From positions 1-52,415 of the forward strand of contig NZ_JQEY01000020.1 of assembly GCF_000743715.1 (NCBI RefSeq): a stretch of DNA of 52,415 bases. The letters are read 5' to 3'. Positions 24,898 through 34,167 of this stretch are shown here, one piece after another. Position 1 is the stretch's first letter. Every line of letters starts with the position of its first letter. This DNA is from Palleronia rufa (lineage in GTDB: Bacteria > Pseudomonadota > Alphaproteobacteria > Rhodobacterales > Rhodobacteraceae). The notes under the pieces are model-generated. The model searched no databases. It had not been told where the DNA came from and saw only the letters and a program-made list of their open reading frames with translations. The translations under genes were made by a program, and so were the position numbers.

Positions 24898-25451
24898 GCG
24901 ATGCGAAGGCGGCGGCCCGGCGCATGGCGCTGGCGGCACGCAAGGCCGCCCATGCGGGAGCCGGACCCGAAGATGCCCGCGTTCTTGAGCGTGTGCTTGC
25001 CGATCACGCGGGTTCCGTCCTGGCCGGCTACCTGCCGATCCGGACCGAAATCGACCCGCGCCGCGCGATGGCGGCCCATTCCGCCGCCGGTCCGGTGGGG
25101 GTTCCGGTGATCGAGGGGCCGCGCCGCCCGCTGTCATTTCGGCGCTGGACACCGGATGCGGTACTTACGGACGGACCGTTCGGCGTCCAGATCCCGACCG
25201 AAGGCGAAATGATCGTGCCGGCGGTGCTGATCGTGCCGCTGCTCGCCTTTGATCGGGGCGGCGGGCGGCTGGGCTACGGCGGCGGGTTCTACGACCGCAC
25301 CCTGGCCCAACTGCGCCGGGCCGGGCCGGTCCTGGCTATCGGCTATGCCTTTGCGGCGCAGGAGGTTGATCAGGTGCCCCTCGATGACACTGACGAACGC
25401 CTGGATCTGATCGTCACGGACACCGGCGTGATCCGCCGCGCGACCGGCTGA
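24894..25451 (+). CDS. 5-formyltetrahydrofolate cyclo-ligase
   Basis: The 185-residue MTHFS enzyme (YgfA/FAU1 family) converts 5-formyl-THF to 5,10-methenyl-THF with ATP, recycling a storage folate that inhibits purine enzymes. Family motifs are GYLPIRTEIDP, the substrate-binding LIVPLLAFDRGGGRLGYGGGFYDRTL, and AIGYAFAAQEV near the end. It starts with GTG overlapping the mgtE stop (GTGA). In many proteobacteria this gene follows zapA and 6S RNA; neither is present here. Confidence 0.94.
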   Translation: MSDAKAAARRMALAARKAAHAGAGPEDARVLERVLADHAGSVLAGYLPIRTEIDPRRAMAAHSAAGPVGVPVIEGPRRPLSFRRWTPDAVLTDGPFGVQIPTEGEMIVPAVLIVPLLAFDRGGGRLGYGGGFYDRTLAQLRRAGPVLAIGYAFAAQEVDQVPLDDTDERLDLIVTDTGVIRRATG

Positions 25452-25455
25452 ACGG

Positions 25456-26136
25456 CTAGGGCCGGGGCAGGCGCTCGTTCCCGCGGTCGCGGATCTGCGA
25501 CCTGGTGCCATCCGGATTGGTGCCGTAGCGCTCTCCGCCGCGCGCCTGGCTCATGGCGGAGTTGCCGTCGTCGCGATATCCGTGTCCCAGAGACGCGCGG
25601 TCGCCGACCCTCTCTGCCCCGGGTCCGGACGTTGTGCTTCTGAAAAATCCGACGGGGGCTTGCGGGGCCGTGTTCCGCAACGCCATGTCGCCCGAACCGA
25701 CCGTGTCGTCCGATTGCGGCGCCCTGACCTCGAATGTGACCGGCACCCGGATGGCGCCGTCGAAGACCAGGACTGCGTTGACCGATGCCCCCGATTTCAT
25801 TTGGCCACGCATGCCGGTGAACACCATATGCGGCCCCCCGGGTTCGAAACGGGCGGTCGCGCCCGGATAGATCACCGCAGCCCGCCGCGGCTCGCTGCGC
25901 GTCACCCCGTCCGCGACGACGCTCTCATGGATCCGCACGGCGTAATCGGATTCGACGCCTGTCAGCCGGATCGGGTCATCGCCGCGATTTGTCACGCTCA
26001 GGTATCCCGCAGAGGCCCGTGCGGCGGGTGCCGGCTCAAGGATCGCGGACCCCGACACCGTGATGTCGGAGGCTCCGCTGCCGGCCAGGGACGGCTGGGC
26101 GGCGACGGCGAGGAGTACGATCAGGAACCGGTGCAT
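25456..26136 (-). CDS. PCuAC-like copper chaperone with C-terminal extension
   Basis: The 226-residue exported protein has a signal peptide (MHRFLIVLLAVAAQPSLA) and one PCuAC domain (residues about 25-140). Two copper-ligand positions are evident: His in RIHESVV and His-Met in GPHMVF. The Met expected after the first His (usually in a MxRM-like run) is absent here: the segment reads GVTRSEP. A Gly/Arg/Ser-rich tail of about 80 residues follows the domain. PCuAC proteins deliver Cu(I) to cytochrome oxidase; no Cox or SCO gene is nearby. Altered ligands make function uncertain. Confidence 0.82.
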   Translation of the reverse strand: MHRFLIVLLAVAAQPSLAGSGASDITVSGSAILEPAPAARASAGYLSVTNRGDDPIRLTGVESDYAVRIHESVVADGVTRSEPRRAAVIYPGATARFEPGGPHMVFTGMRGQMKSGASVNAVLVFDGAIRVPVTFEVRAPQSDDTVGSGDMALRNTAPQAPVGFFRSTTSGPGAERVGDRASLGHGYRDDGNSAMSQARGGERYGTNPDGTRSQIRDRGNERLPRP

Positions 26137-26230
26137 GGAGTCTCCTTCCCGGTGGTAGGAAAGGTATTCAACGGTTCGTAGACAAGTTTAGTTGCTTGTC
26201 GCGGAGTATTTGTCGCCATAGGCAGTGCGG

Positions 26231-27037
26231 ATGAGACTGTTGTTCTTGGGTGACGTCATGGGACGGTCCGGCCGCGGCGCCATCGCCGCGCGGCTTCCGG
26301 CGTTGCGGCAGGAGCTTGGCGTGGAATTCTGCGTCGTGAACGGTGAGAACGCGACCAGCGGCGCGGGGCTGTCGCCGGCCCACGCGCGCGAACTGCTGGC
26401 ATCGGGGGCAGATGCCGTGACCCTGGGCGACCATGCCTTTGACCAGAAGGATATGCTGCGCTTTTGTGACGAAGAGCCGCGCATCGTGCGGCCGTTGAAC
26501 TTCTCCAAGGCCGCTCCGGGGCGCGGCGCGCGGGTGTTCGAGACCGTGCGCGGCCGCCGCGTGCTGGTGGCGCAGGTGCTGGGGCAGGTGTTCATGAAAC
26601 GCCCCTTCGACGACCCGTTCTCGGCCGTCGAACCCGTCCTGAAGAGCGCTCCGCTGGGCGGTGCCGTGCAGGCGATCGTGGTCGATGTGCACGCCGAAGC
26701 GACGTCCGAGAAGATGGCCATGGGGCATTTCTGCGACGGGCGCGCCAGCGTGGTGGTGGGCACCCATACCCATGTTCCGACAGCGGATGCCATGATCCTG
26801 TCCGGCGGCACGGCCTATCAGACGGATGCGGGGATGTGCGGCGACTACGACAGCGTGATCGGGATGGACAAGGAGGAGCCGCTTCGCCGGTTTCTGACCG
26901 GCATGCCCCGGGGCCGGTTCGAGCCGGCGCGCGGAGAAGCCACACTTTCGGGCCTGCTGGTGGAGACCGACGACACCACCGGGCGCGCGCTGAACGTGCG
27001 CATGATCCGCCAGGGCGGATGTCTGACCCCGTCCTGA
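26231..27037 (+). CDS. YmdB-family metallophosphoesterase
   Basis: The 268-residue protein is of the TIGR00282/YmdB family, which has a dimetal phosphodiesterase centre and in Bacillus acts on cyclic nucleotides. Metal-site motifs are present in order: FLGDVMGRSGR, VVNGENAT, LGDHAFDQ, VDVHAEATSEK and VGTHTHVPTAD. A GTG two codons upstream (26225) could also start; ATG 26231 gives the usual MRLLFLGDVMG. It is divergent from the PCuAC gene. Confidence 0.93.
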   Translation: MRLLFLGDVMGRSGRGAIAARLPALRQELGVEFCVVNGENATSGAGLSPAHARELLASGADAVTLGDHAFDQKDMLRFCDEEPRIVRPLNFSKAAPGRGARVFETVRGRRVLVAQVLGQVFMKRPFDDPFSAVEPVLKSAPLGGAVQAIVVDVHAEATSEKMAMGHFCDGRASVVVGTHTHVPTADAMILSGGTAYQTDAGMCGDYDSVIGMDKEEPLRRFLTGMPRGRFEPARGEATLSGLLVETDDTTGRALNVRMIRQGGCLTPS

Positions 27038-27158
27038 CGTCGCGGCGCAACCCCGGCCCGGATCCAGCGACGGGGTATGCCGCACGGCCAACGCGCTTGC
27101 ATGGCCGGGAACACCCGGTAAGGTCGCGCGGATCGGCCCGCAACCTGGACCTTCCGCA

Positions 27159-28937
27159 ATGATTGCGACCGCGCTCGACCCCGCCGCCGCCGCCATCCTG
27201 AGCTTCGTCATCGTCGTGGCGATGTTCGTGCTCTTCGCGCGGGAGACCTATCCGACGGAAGTGGTCGCCCTTTCGGGTGCGGCGGTCATGTTCGCGACCG
27301 GCCTGCTGCCCTATGAGGCGGCGCTGGAGCAGCTGTCGAACCCCGCCCCCTGGACCATCGCGGCGATGTTTCTCATCATGGGCGGCCTGGTGCGCACCGG
27401 CGCGTTGCAGTGGCTGACGGAAGTCGCGGACCAGAGGGCCGAGACGCGCCCGCTGGTGACGCTGGTGGTCGCGCTGGGGGCCGTGGCCATCGGGTCCGCC
27501 TTCATGAACAACACGCCCGTGGTGGTGGTGATGATCCCGGTGTTCGTGCAGCTGGCCAAGCGGCTGGGGGTGTCTCCGTCGAAGGTCCTGATCCCGCTGT
27601 CCTACGCCGCGATCCTCGGCGGGACGCTGACGCTGATCGGCACCTCGACCAACCTGCTGGTGGACGGCGTCGCGCGGGCCCAGGGCCTGGCGCCGTTCTC
27701 GATCTTCGAGATCATGCCGCTTGGGCTGGTTCAGGTCGCCATGGGCGGCGCCTATCTGGCGATCGTGGGCCGGCGGCTCCTGCCCGAGCGTGCCTCGCTC
27801 AGCTCGATGCTGTCGGACCGGCGCAAGATGAAGTATTTCACCGAAGTCGCGATCCCGGAGGGCTCTTCTCTCGTGGGAGAGCCGGTCATGGAGGTCGAGG
27901 CCTTCAAGCGTGAGGGCGGGCGGGTCATCGACGTGCTGCGGGGCGACGCCTCGCTGCGCCGCGATCTTGGCCCGGTGGTGCTGGAGACCGGCGACCGCGT
28001 AGTGCTGCGCACCGAGATGTCGGAGCTTTTGAGCCTCAAGGAGAACAAGGACCTTCAGGGTGTGGACCGGCTGTCCTCTGTCGAGACGGAGACTGTGGAG
28101 GTTCTGATTTCACCGGGGTGCCGGATGATCGGGCGCTCTCTGGGCGCGATGCGCCTGCGGCGGCGCTACGGCGTCTATCCGCTGGCAGTGCACCGCCGGA
28201 ACCAGAATATCGGGCGGCAGCTTGACGAGGTCGTGGTGCGGGTCGGCGACACCCTTTTGCTGGAAGGGACCCATGGCGACATAGAACGGCTGGCGACGGA
28301 CATGGACCTGGTGGACATCGCGCGTCCGACCGCCCAGGCCTACCGCCGGTCCAAGGCGCCCGTGGCCATCGGGGCGCTGGGCGGGGTCGTGGTGCTTTCG
28401 GCCATGGGGGTCGCGCCGATCCTGGGCCTTGCCGTCGTGGCGGTGGCGCTGATCCTGCTGGCGCGCTGCATCGACGCGGATGAGGCGTTCTCCTTCGTCG
28501 AAGGGCGTCTTCTGGCGCTGATCTTCGCCATGCTGGCGGTGGGGGCGGGGTTGCAGTCCTCTGGCGCGGTCACGCTTCTCGTCGGGTGGCTGTCGCCGCA
28601 TCTGGGGCAGCTGCCCCCCGTGGCGCTGGTGCTGGTGATCTATCTCATCGCATCGACGCTGACGGAAATGGTGTCTAACAACGCCGTCGGCGTGATCCTG
28701 ACCCCCATCGCCATCGAGATCGGCACGTCGCTCGGCCATGACCCGCGGCCGCTGGTGGTCGCGGTGATGTTCGCGGCCTCTTCGGCCTTTTCGACACCGA
28801 TCGGGTACCAGACGAACATGCTGGTCTATGGTCCCGGCGGCTATCGTTTCACGGATTACATGAAGGTGGGCATCCCGATGAACCTGCTCCTGGCCTGCTC
28901 GGCAAGCGTGACGATCCCGTTGATCTGGCCGCTATGA
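27159..28937 (+). CDS. SLC13/DASS-type permease with two RCK-C domains
   Basis: The 592-residue membrane protein has hydrophobic bundles at both ends and two cytoplasmic TrkA-C (RCK_C) domains at about residues 225-290 and 310-390. Transport motifs are FMNNTPVVVVMIPVF, IGTSTNLLVDG in the first half and MVSNNAVGVILTP in the second, as in sodium:dicarboxylate/sulfate symporters. The RCK_C domains suggest gating by a nucleotide or small ligand. The substrate is unknown. The stop overlaps the next gene (ATGA). Confidence 0.92.
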   Translation: MIATALDPAAAAILSFVIVVAMFVLFARETYPTEVVALSGAAVMFATGLLPYEAALEQLSNPAPWTIAAMFLIMGGLVRTGALQWLTEVADQRAETRPLVTLVVALGAVAIGSAFMNNTPVVVVMIPVFVQLAKRLGVSPSKVLIPLSYAAILGGTLTLIGTSTNLLVDGVARAQGLAPFSIFEIMPLGLVQVAMGGAYLAIVGRRLLPERASLSSMLSDRRKMKYFTEVAIPEGSSLVGEPVMEVEAFKREGGRVIDVLRGDASLRRDLGPVVLETGDRVVLRTEMSELLSLKENKDLQGVDRLSSVETETVEVLISPGCRMIGRSLGAMRLRRRYGVYPLAVHRRNQNIGRQLDEVVVRVGDTLLLEGTHGDIERLATDMDLVDIARPTAQAYRRSKAPVAIGALGGVVVLSAMGVAPILGLAVVAVALILLARCIDADEAFSFVEGRLLALIFAMLAVGAGLQSSGAVTLLVGWLSPHLGQLPPVALVLVIYLIASTLTEMVSNNAVGVILTPIAIEIGTSLGHDPRPLVVAVMFAASSAFSTPIGYQTNMLVYGPGGYRFTDYMKVGIPMNLLLACSASVTIPLIWPL

Positions 28938-29275
28938 GGGGGGCGGTCCTCATGTTGGCGGTTCTGGCCGCATGCGGCGCGCGGACCGGACCGGACGCCC
29001 CGTCCGCGCCGCGCGGCGATGTGCGCGCGGCCCAGGTCACGCTCTACCGCGACACGGTGACGGCGCGGATGTCGGACGGCGCTCTTTGCGCGGCCGTACG
29101 AGAGGGCCGCACCGGGCCATGGGCCGCGCCGTTCCGGGGCTGCCCCCATGCCTGGCCGGTGGATGTGATCCGGCCTACCGCGCAAGCCCGCGTGCCGCTG
29201 ACGGCGGTGGCGGCGGACCCGTGGGTGACGCTGGGCGGTCCGTCCGGTGTGCAGGGGTTCGGTCCGCGGCGCTGA
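28934..29275 (+). CDS. Small putative lipoprotein
   Basis: The 113-residue protein starts with a short hydrophobic leader, MRGAVLMLAVLAACGA, with a lipobox-like LAAC. Two further cysteines (ALCAA and RGCPH) could form a disulfide. It overlaps the SLC13 permease stop by four bases, so it is co-translated with it. I do not recognise the family; membership in a conserved Rhodobacterales hypothetical group is likely. Confidence 0.72.
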   Translation: MRGAVLMLAVLAACGARTGPDAPSAPRGDVRAAQVTLYRDTVTARMSDGALCAAVREGRTGPWAAPFRGCPHAWPVDVIRPTAQARVPLTAVAADPWVTLGGPSGVQGFGPRR

Positions 29276-29367
29276 ATGCGGACGCGGGAATCGGGCCGAA
29301 GCGGGCTTGAAGCACCCCCTCCGGGCGGCGTATATGCCGCTCCATCAACCGACATCGGAGGTGACCC

Positions 29368-30108
29368 ATGGCCGGCCATTCGAAATGGGCGAATATCCAG
29401 CATCGCAAGGGGCGGCAGGACGCGGCCCGGTCCAAGCTGTTTTCCAAGCTGGCGAAGGAAATCACCGTCGCCGCCAAGATGGGCGACCCCGACCCCGACA
29501 AGAACCCGCGGCTGCGGCTCGCGGTCAAGGAGGCCAAGTCCCAGTCCGTCCCCAAGGATGTGATCGACCGCGCGATCAAGAAGTCCCAGGGCGGCGACGC
29601 GGAAAACTACGAAGAGATCCGCTATGAGGGCTACGGCCCCAACGGCGTGGCGGTGATCGTCGAGGCCATGACCGACAACCGCAACCGCACCGCCTCGACC
29701 GTGCGTTCGACCTTCTCCAAGAACGGCGGCAACCTGGGTGAGACCGGATCGGTGAGCTTCATGTTCGACCGCAAGGGCCAGGTGATCTATCCCGCCGAGG
29801 CCGGCGATGCGGACACGGTGATGATGGCCGCCATCGAGGCGGGCGCCGAGGATGTGGAGAGTTCGGAAGACAGTCACGTGGTGTGGTGCGCGGACTCCGA
29901 TCTGAACGACGTGGCCGGCAAGCTGGAAGAGCTGCTGGGAGAGTCGGATACCACCAAGCTGGTCTGGCGCCCGCAGACCACGACAGAAATGGACCTGGAG
30001 GGGATGCAGAAGCTGATGAAGCTGATGGACGCCCTCGACGACGATGACGACGTGCAGAACGTCACGGCGAATTTCGAGACCTCGGACGAGGTGATGGACC
30101 AGCTCTGA
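29368..30108 (+). CDS. YebC/PmpR-family protein
   Basis: The 246-residue protein starts [20 protein letters not shown], the defining motif of the family. It continues with [19 protein letters not shown] and [23 protein letters not shown]. These proteins are reported as transcriptional regulators and, for some, as factors easing ribosome stalling at polyproline. GGAGGTGACCC precedes ATG 29368. It stands alone; the common ruvC neighbour is not present. Confidence 0.96.
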   Translation: MAGHSKWANIQHRKGRQDAARSKLFSKLAKEITVAAKMGDPDPDKNPRLRLAVKEAKSQSVPKDVIDRAIKKSQGGDAENYEEIRYEGYGPNGVAVIVEAMTDNRNRTASTVRSTFSKNGGNLGETGSVSFMFDRKGQVIYPAEAGDADTVMMAAIEAGAEDVESSEDSHVVWCADSDLNDVAGKLEELLGESDTTKLVWRPQTTTEMDLEGMQKLMKLMDALDDDDDVQNVTANFETSDEVMDQL

Positions 30109-30320
30109 CGCCACCTTCGCGCTGGACGGATCGTCGGGCTTTCCCGGCGGCCCGAGGGGGTGCAGAACGGTGGAGGCGTGGCGTCCGGTCAATGGGTTGC
30201 GACGGCACGGTGGCAATCTGTGCGGCCCGGACCGGGCAGGCGGTGCGCGCCGGCGTGGCAGTTCCGTGCGGACCGTCGCGTTCTATTTCCGGTCGGCTTC
30301 GGCTGGCATGTGCGCCGGGG

Positions 30321-30593
30321 CTATTTCAACTGGCTGTCCTTGGAGCCGCGGCGGTTGATGCCGCCGCGCGGTGCAGTGCGGCTGTCGCGCTCTGACTGGC
30401 AGTCGATGCAGAGTTGCACGCCGGGGATCGCGGCGCGGCGCTTTTCGGGGATCGGCTCATCGCATTCGGCGCAATGGGTACGCGACGGGCGCGAGGCGCC
30501 GCGGCTTCCCGCTTGCATCCGTGCAAGCTCATCGGCGATCGACGCCTCTATCTGCTCGTTCACCGCGCCGTCGCGCGACCATCCTCCGGCCAT
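30321..30593 (-). CDS. DksA/TraR-type zinc-finger protein
   Basis: The 90-residue protein has a helical N-terminus (DGAVNEQIEASIADELARMQAG) and a four-cysteine zinc finger CAECDEPIPEKRRAA...CIDCQSE, the TraR/DksA C4 finger. It lacks the long coiled coil of full DksA, resembling TraR. Such proteins can insert in the RNA polymerase secondary channel; whether this one does is unknown. It is divergent from the LysE-type gene. ATG 30593 gives MAGGWSRDGAVNE, the usual start in related proteins. Confidence 0.88.
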   Translation of the reverse strand: MAGGWSRDGAVNEQIEASIADELARMQAGSRGASRPSRTHCAECDEPIPEKRRAAIPGVQLCIDCQSERDSRTAPRGGINRRGSKDSQLK

Positions 30594-30696
30594 GGTGTCC
30601 TCCGTCGCTGACGCATTTGAACATCGGACCTCAGCGCGGTGCTTGCAAGTCCGGCCCGCGGTCCGGAACGGGTTTTCACCTGCGGTGGGGCGGCGT

Positions 30697-31308
30697 ATGG
30701 CTGGCGCCATGTCATCCATCCTGCCCGGGTTTCTGCTGGGCCTCTCCCTCATCCTGGCGATCGGTGCGCAGAATGCCTTTGTCCTGCGCCAGGGATTGCG
30801 CCGCGCCCATGTGCTGGCGGTGGTGCTGACCTGTGCGCTGTCGGACGCCGTCCTCATCGCCGCCGGGGTGGCGGGCTTCGGCTGGGCGGTGGAGGCCGCA
30901 CCCTGGATCCAGCCGGCGTTCACCTGGGGCGGCGTGGCGTTCCTGCTGGCCTACGGGGCGCTGTCGATCCGCCGCGCGTGGACCGTCGACGACGGGCTCT
31001 TGGCGGCCGCCGACGGAGCGGGAAGCCTGCGCGGCGCGGTGACGACCTGCCTTGCGCTGACCTGGCTCAATCCGCATGTCTATCTGGACACGGTCGTGCT
31101 GCTGGGCTCCGTGGCGACCACGGTCCAGCGGCCGGCCCTGTTCGGTCTGGGCGCGGTCACGGCCTCTTTCGTGTTCTTCTTCGCGCTTGGCTACGGCGCG
31201 CGGCTGCTGGCGCCGCTCTTCGCCCGGCCCATGGCCTGGCGCGTGCTCGACGGGGGCGTCGGGGTGGTGATGTGGGCGCTGGCGCTGAAGCTGGCGGTAT
31301 CGGCATGA
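30697..31308 (+). CDS. LysE/ArgO-family amino acid exporter
   Basis: The 203-residue inner-membrane protein has about six hydrophobic segments. The family motif GAQNAFVLRQGLRR is at about residues 22-35 and TWLNPHVYLDTVVLLG at about 125. It probably exports basic amino acids such as arginine or lysine. ATG 30697 or ATG 30709 may be the true start; neither has a strong ribosome-binding site. The stop overlaps the next exporter gene (ATGA). Confidence 0.93.
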   Translation: MAGAMSSILPGFLLGLSLILAIGAQNAFVLRQGLRRAHVLAVVLTCALSDAVLIAAGVAGFGWAVEAAPWIQPAFTWGGVAFLLAYGALSIRRAWTVDDGLLAAADGAGSLRGAVTTCLALTWLNPHVYLDTVVLLGSVATTVQRPALFGLGAVTASFVFFFALGYGARLLAPLFARPMAWRVLDGGVGVVMWALALKLAVSA

Positions 31309-32195
31309 GCGGACGCGTATCGGACCGGCCGCTGGCCGGCGTCGTCTGGATGCTGGTGACCGGCGTGATGTTCGTCGCTGTGACCGCGACGGTGAAACAT
31401 CTGGGCGATCGCGTGCCCCCCGCCGAAGCCGCCTTTCTGCGTTACCTGTTGGGGCTGGTGTTCCTGGTGCCGATGGTCCGCCAGATCCGCGCCACGCGCT
31501 TTACCCGGCGGCGGACGGCCTTGTTCGCCGGACGCGGGATGCTCCACGCCGTGGGGGTGATCCTGTGGTTCTATGCGATGACCCAGATCCCGCTGGCCGA
31601 GGTGACGGCGCTGAATTACCTCTCTCCCGTCTACGTCAGCCTGGGCGCCGCGATCTTTCTGGGCGAGCGGTTCTCATGGCCGCGCGGTATCGCCATCGTC
31701 TGCGCCCTCATTGGCGTGCTGCTGATCGTGCGGCCGGGATTTCGGGAGGTCAGCCCCGGCCATCTGGCGATGATGGGCACGGCGGTGCTTTTCGCCGGAT
31801 CCTATCTGATCGCCAAGGTCATGACGGATGAGGTCTCACCGGCCACGGTCGTGGCCATGCTGTCGGTCTGGACGACGCTGGGGCTGGCGCCTTTCGCCGT
31901 ATCGGTCTGGGTCTGGCCCAGCCCGTCGGAGCTGGGCTGGCTCTTCATGGTGGCGACCTTCGCCACGGTCGGCCATTTCACCATGACGCTGGCCTTTCAG
32001 GCGGCACCGATCAGCGTCACGCAGCCGGTCACCTTCCTGCAGCTGGTCTGGGCGACGCTTTTGGGCTGGGCGGTCTTCGGCGAGGGCGTGGATGGATTCG
32101 TGCTGTCGGGCGGTGCGATCATCATCGGGTCGGTGGTGGCGATCTCCATCCGCGAGGCCCGCAAGAAGGTGCGCACCCCGCCGGTGGCGCCCTGA
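31305..32195 (+). CDS. EamA/DMT-family transporter
   Basis: The 296-residue protein has ten predicted transmembrane segments arranged as two EamA repeats (about 10-140 and 155-290). The motifs ALNYLSPVYVSLGAAIFLGER and QPVTFLQLVWATLLGWAVFGE mark the ends of each repeat. It is a drug/metabolite exporter of unknown substrate (RhaT/YdcZ-like). It is coupled to the LysE-type gene by a 4-bp overlap and ends 1 bp from the cvpA stop on the other strand. Confidence 0.92.
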   Translation: MSGRVSDRPLAGVVWMLVTGVMFVAVTATVKHLGDRVPPAEAAFLRYLLGLVFLVPMVRQIRATRFTRRRTALFAGRGMLHAVGVILWFYAMTQIPLAEVTALNYLSPVYVSLGAAIFLGERFSWPRGIAIVCALIGVLLIVRPGFREVSPGHLAMMGTAVLFAGSYLIAKVMTDEVSPATVVAMLSVWTTLGLAPFAVSVWVWPSPSELGWLFMVATFATVGHFTMTLAFQAAPISVTQPVTFLQLVWATLLGWAVFGEGVDGFVLSGGAIIIGSVVAISIREARKKVRTPPVAP

Positions 32196-32196
32196 G

Positions 32197-32751
32197 CTAT
32201 TCCGCGCAGACCGACACGAGCGATTCGTAGCGGCGCACGATCCAGCCCGGCGCGTCCTGCGGGATGGCTTCGTCGATGGTGGATTCGGACCGTGCGAACA
32301 CATTCGCGGTCCGGCTGTTGTCCACGGCGGCGATGCTTTCGGTGACGCCGATCCGTTCGTAGACCACGAAGGCCACCGCGATCAGCACGATCCCGCGCAG
32401 CACACCGAAGGCGAAGCCCAGCCCGCGGTCGATCGGCCCGAGCGCGGAGTCCTGCACCACACCAGACAGCACCGGCGTGAAGATCGACACGATGACCAGC
32501 ATCACCGCAAAGACCGCGCCGAAAGCGAAGATGATCGACAGCTCGCAACTGTCCGCAAGATAGCTGTCGAGGACCGGAATTTCCTTGACCAGCGGCTGTG
32601 CGGCGGGCGCCAGCGCAAATGCCGCCACCGCGGCCACGATCCAGCCAAGGATCGCCATGCCCTCTCGCACGATGCCGCGCGAATAGGCCAGGATGGCCGA
32701 GACCACAAGGATCAGCGCGGCGATCCCGTCGATGATGGTGAAGCCGTCCAT
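32197..32751 (-). CDS. cvpA: CvpA-family membrane protein
   Basis: The 184-residue protein has four hydrophobic segments in the CvpA pattern. It begins MDGFTIIDGIAALILVVSAI and has GILGW-like and GPIDRGLGFAFGVLRGIVL segments, the latter being the family signature. CvpA affects colicin V production and envelope stress. The gene follows radA by 10 bp. In many relatives purF comes next; here an unrelated convergent transporter occupies that place. Confidence 0.92.
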   Translation of the reverse strand: MDGFTIIDGIAALILVVSAILAYSRGIVREGMAILGWIVAAVAAFALAPAAQPLVKEIPVLDSYLADSCELSIIFAFGAVFAVMLVIVSIFTPVLSGVVQDSALGPIDRGLGFAFGVLRGIVLIAVAFVVYERIGVTESIAAVDNSRTANVFARSESTIDEAIPQDAPGWIVRRYESLVSVCAE

Positions 32752-32761
32752 GCGCGTTCCT

Positions 32762-34126
32762 TTACCCGGCACCGAAGATGTCGCCCACCAGGGCCGCCAG
32801 ATCGGAATAGTGGCGCATCGCCATACCCTCCGATGACGGCGCCTTGGACTGGGCCGGCGCAATGGCGGTGGAGAAACCAAGTTTGGCCGCCTCTTTCAAC
32901 CTGTTTTCCGTCTGGCCGGCGGGGCGCAGCTGTCCCGACAGGCTGATTTCGCCGAAGACGACGCTCTGGGCGGGCAGGGCGATGTCCTCGCGCGCCGACA
33001 GAAGCGCTGCGGCAACGGCCAGGTCGGCGGCGGGTTCGCGCACGCGCAGGCCCCCCGCCACGTTGAGATAGACGTCGAGTCCGGAGAACGGGATCGCGCA
33101 GCGGGCTTCCAGTACGGCCAGGATCATCGCCAGCCGCCCGCCGTCCCAGCCCACGGTCTGGCGGCGGGGCTGGGAATGGGGCGTGGGTGCGACAAGGGCC
33201 TGGAACTCGCACAGCACGGGGCGCGACCCCTCGATCCCGGCAAAGACCGCGGCGCCCGGCTGCGGCGTTTCCCGGTCGCCCAGAAACAGGGCCGAGGGGT
33301 TGGCGACCTCCGCCAGCCCGCCGCCGGTCATTTCGAAAACGCCGATCTCATCCGCGGGGCCGAAACGGTTCTTGACCGCGCGCAGGATGCGGAACTGATG
33401 GCCGCGCTCGCCTTCGAAATAGAGCACCGTATCGACCATGTGCTCGACCACGCGGGGGCCGGCGATCTGGCCCTCCTTGGTGACATGGCCCACCAGCACC
33501 ACCGCGATGCCGTGGCGTTTGGCGAATGTGGTCAGCTCATGGGCGGCGGCGCGGACCTGGGCGACGGAGCCGGGCGCGCTGTCCACCCCATCCGACCACA
33601 TGGTCTGGATCGAGTCGATGATCGCCAGTTGCGGCTTTTCCGCCTCCAGCGTGGTCAGGATCTCACGCAGATTGGTTTCCGCGGCAAGCCGGACCTGCGC
33701 CTGACCCAGGCCAAGCCGCTGGGCGCGCATGCGGATCTGGGCAGAGGCCTCCTCACCCGACACGTAGATGCAGCCCAGGCCCTGGGTGGCGAAGCTGGCG
33801 GCGGCCTGGAGGAGCAGCGTCGACTTGCCGATGCCGGGATCGCCCCCGACCAGCACGGCGGAGGCCGGGACCAGCCCGCCGCCCAGCACGCGGTCAAGCT
33901 CGGCGATGCCGGATGTGGTGCGCGGCGGCGGCGGCTCGTCGCGAGACAGATCCGTCAGCGCCATGCCGCGCCCGCGCTTCGTCCCCAGGGATTTCGACGG
34001 CGGACCGGCGCTGAGCGGGGTCTCTTCCACGATGGAATTCCACGCGCCGCAGGCGTCGCAGCGGCCGGACCACTTCGAGTGCGCCGCGCCGCAGGACTGG
34101 CAGACGAAAGACGGAAGCTTGGCCAT
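32762..34126 (-). CDS. radA: DNA repair protein RadA
   Basis: RadA is a RecA-like ATPase that drives branch migration during recombination. The 454-residue protein has an N-terminal C4 zinc finger (CQSCGAAHSKWSGRCDACG, residues 9-27), the Walker A motif GGDPGIGKST near 95-104, the RadA-specific KNRFG (in AVKNRFGPADE), and a C-terminal Lon-protease-like domain. ATG 34126 gives the family start (MAKLPSFVCQSCG). It lies 41 bp after a membrane/coiled-coil gene and 10 bp before cvpA. Confidence 0.97.
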   Translation of the reverse strand: MAKLPSFVCQSCGAAHSKWSGRCDACGAWNSIVEETPLSAGPPSKSLGTKRGRGMALTDLSRDEPPPPRTTSGIAELDRVLGGGLVPASAVLVGGDPGIGKSTLLLQAAASFATQGLGCIYVSGEEASAQIRMRAQRLGLGQAQVRLAAETNLREILTTLEAEKPQLAIIDSIQTMWSDGVDSAPGSVAQVRAAAHELTTFAKRHGIAVVLVGHVTKEGQIAGPRVVEHMVDTVLYFEGERGHQFRILRAVKNRFGPADEIGVFEMTGGGLAEVANPSALFLGDRETPQPGAAVFAGIEGSRPVLCEFQALVAPTPHSQPRRQTVGWDGGRLAMILAVLEARCAIPFSGLDVYLNVAGGLRVREPAADLAVAAALLSAREDIALPAQSVVFGEISLSGQLRPAGQTENRLKEAAKLGFSTAIAPAQSKAPSSEGMAMRHYSDLAALVGDIFGAG

Positions 34127-34167
34127 GGCGCCCTAATGCCCGCAGGTCGCCCGGCGGGCAAGCGGAC

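Noticed and set aside
30109-30320. Gene in the 212-bp gap after yebC
   Set aside because: Open frames here have no motif or ribosome-binding site. A TCGGGC/GCCCGA hairpin near 30131-30152 may aid yebC termination but lacks a U-tract.
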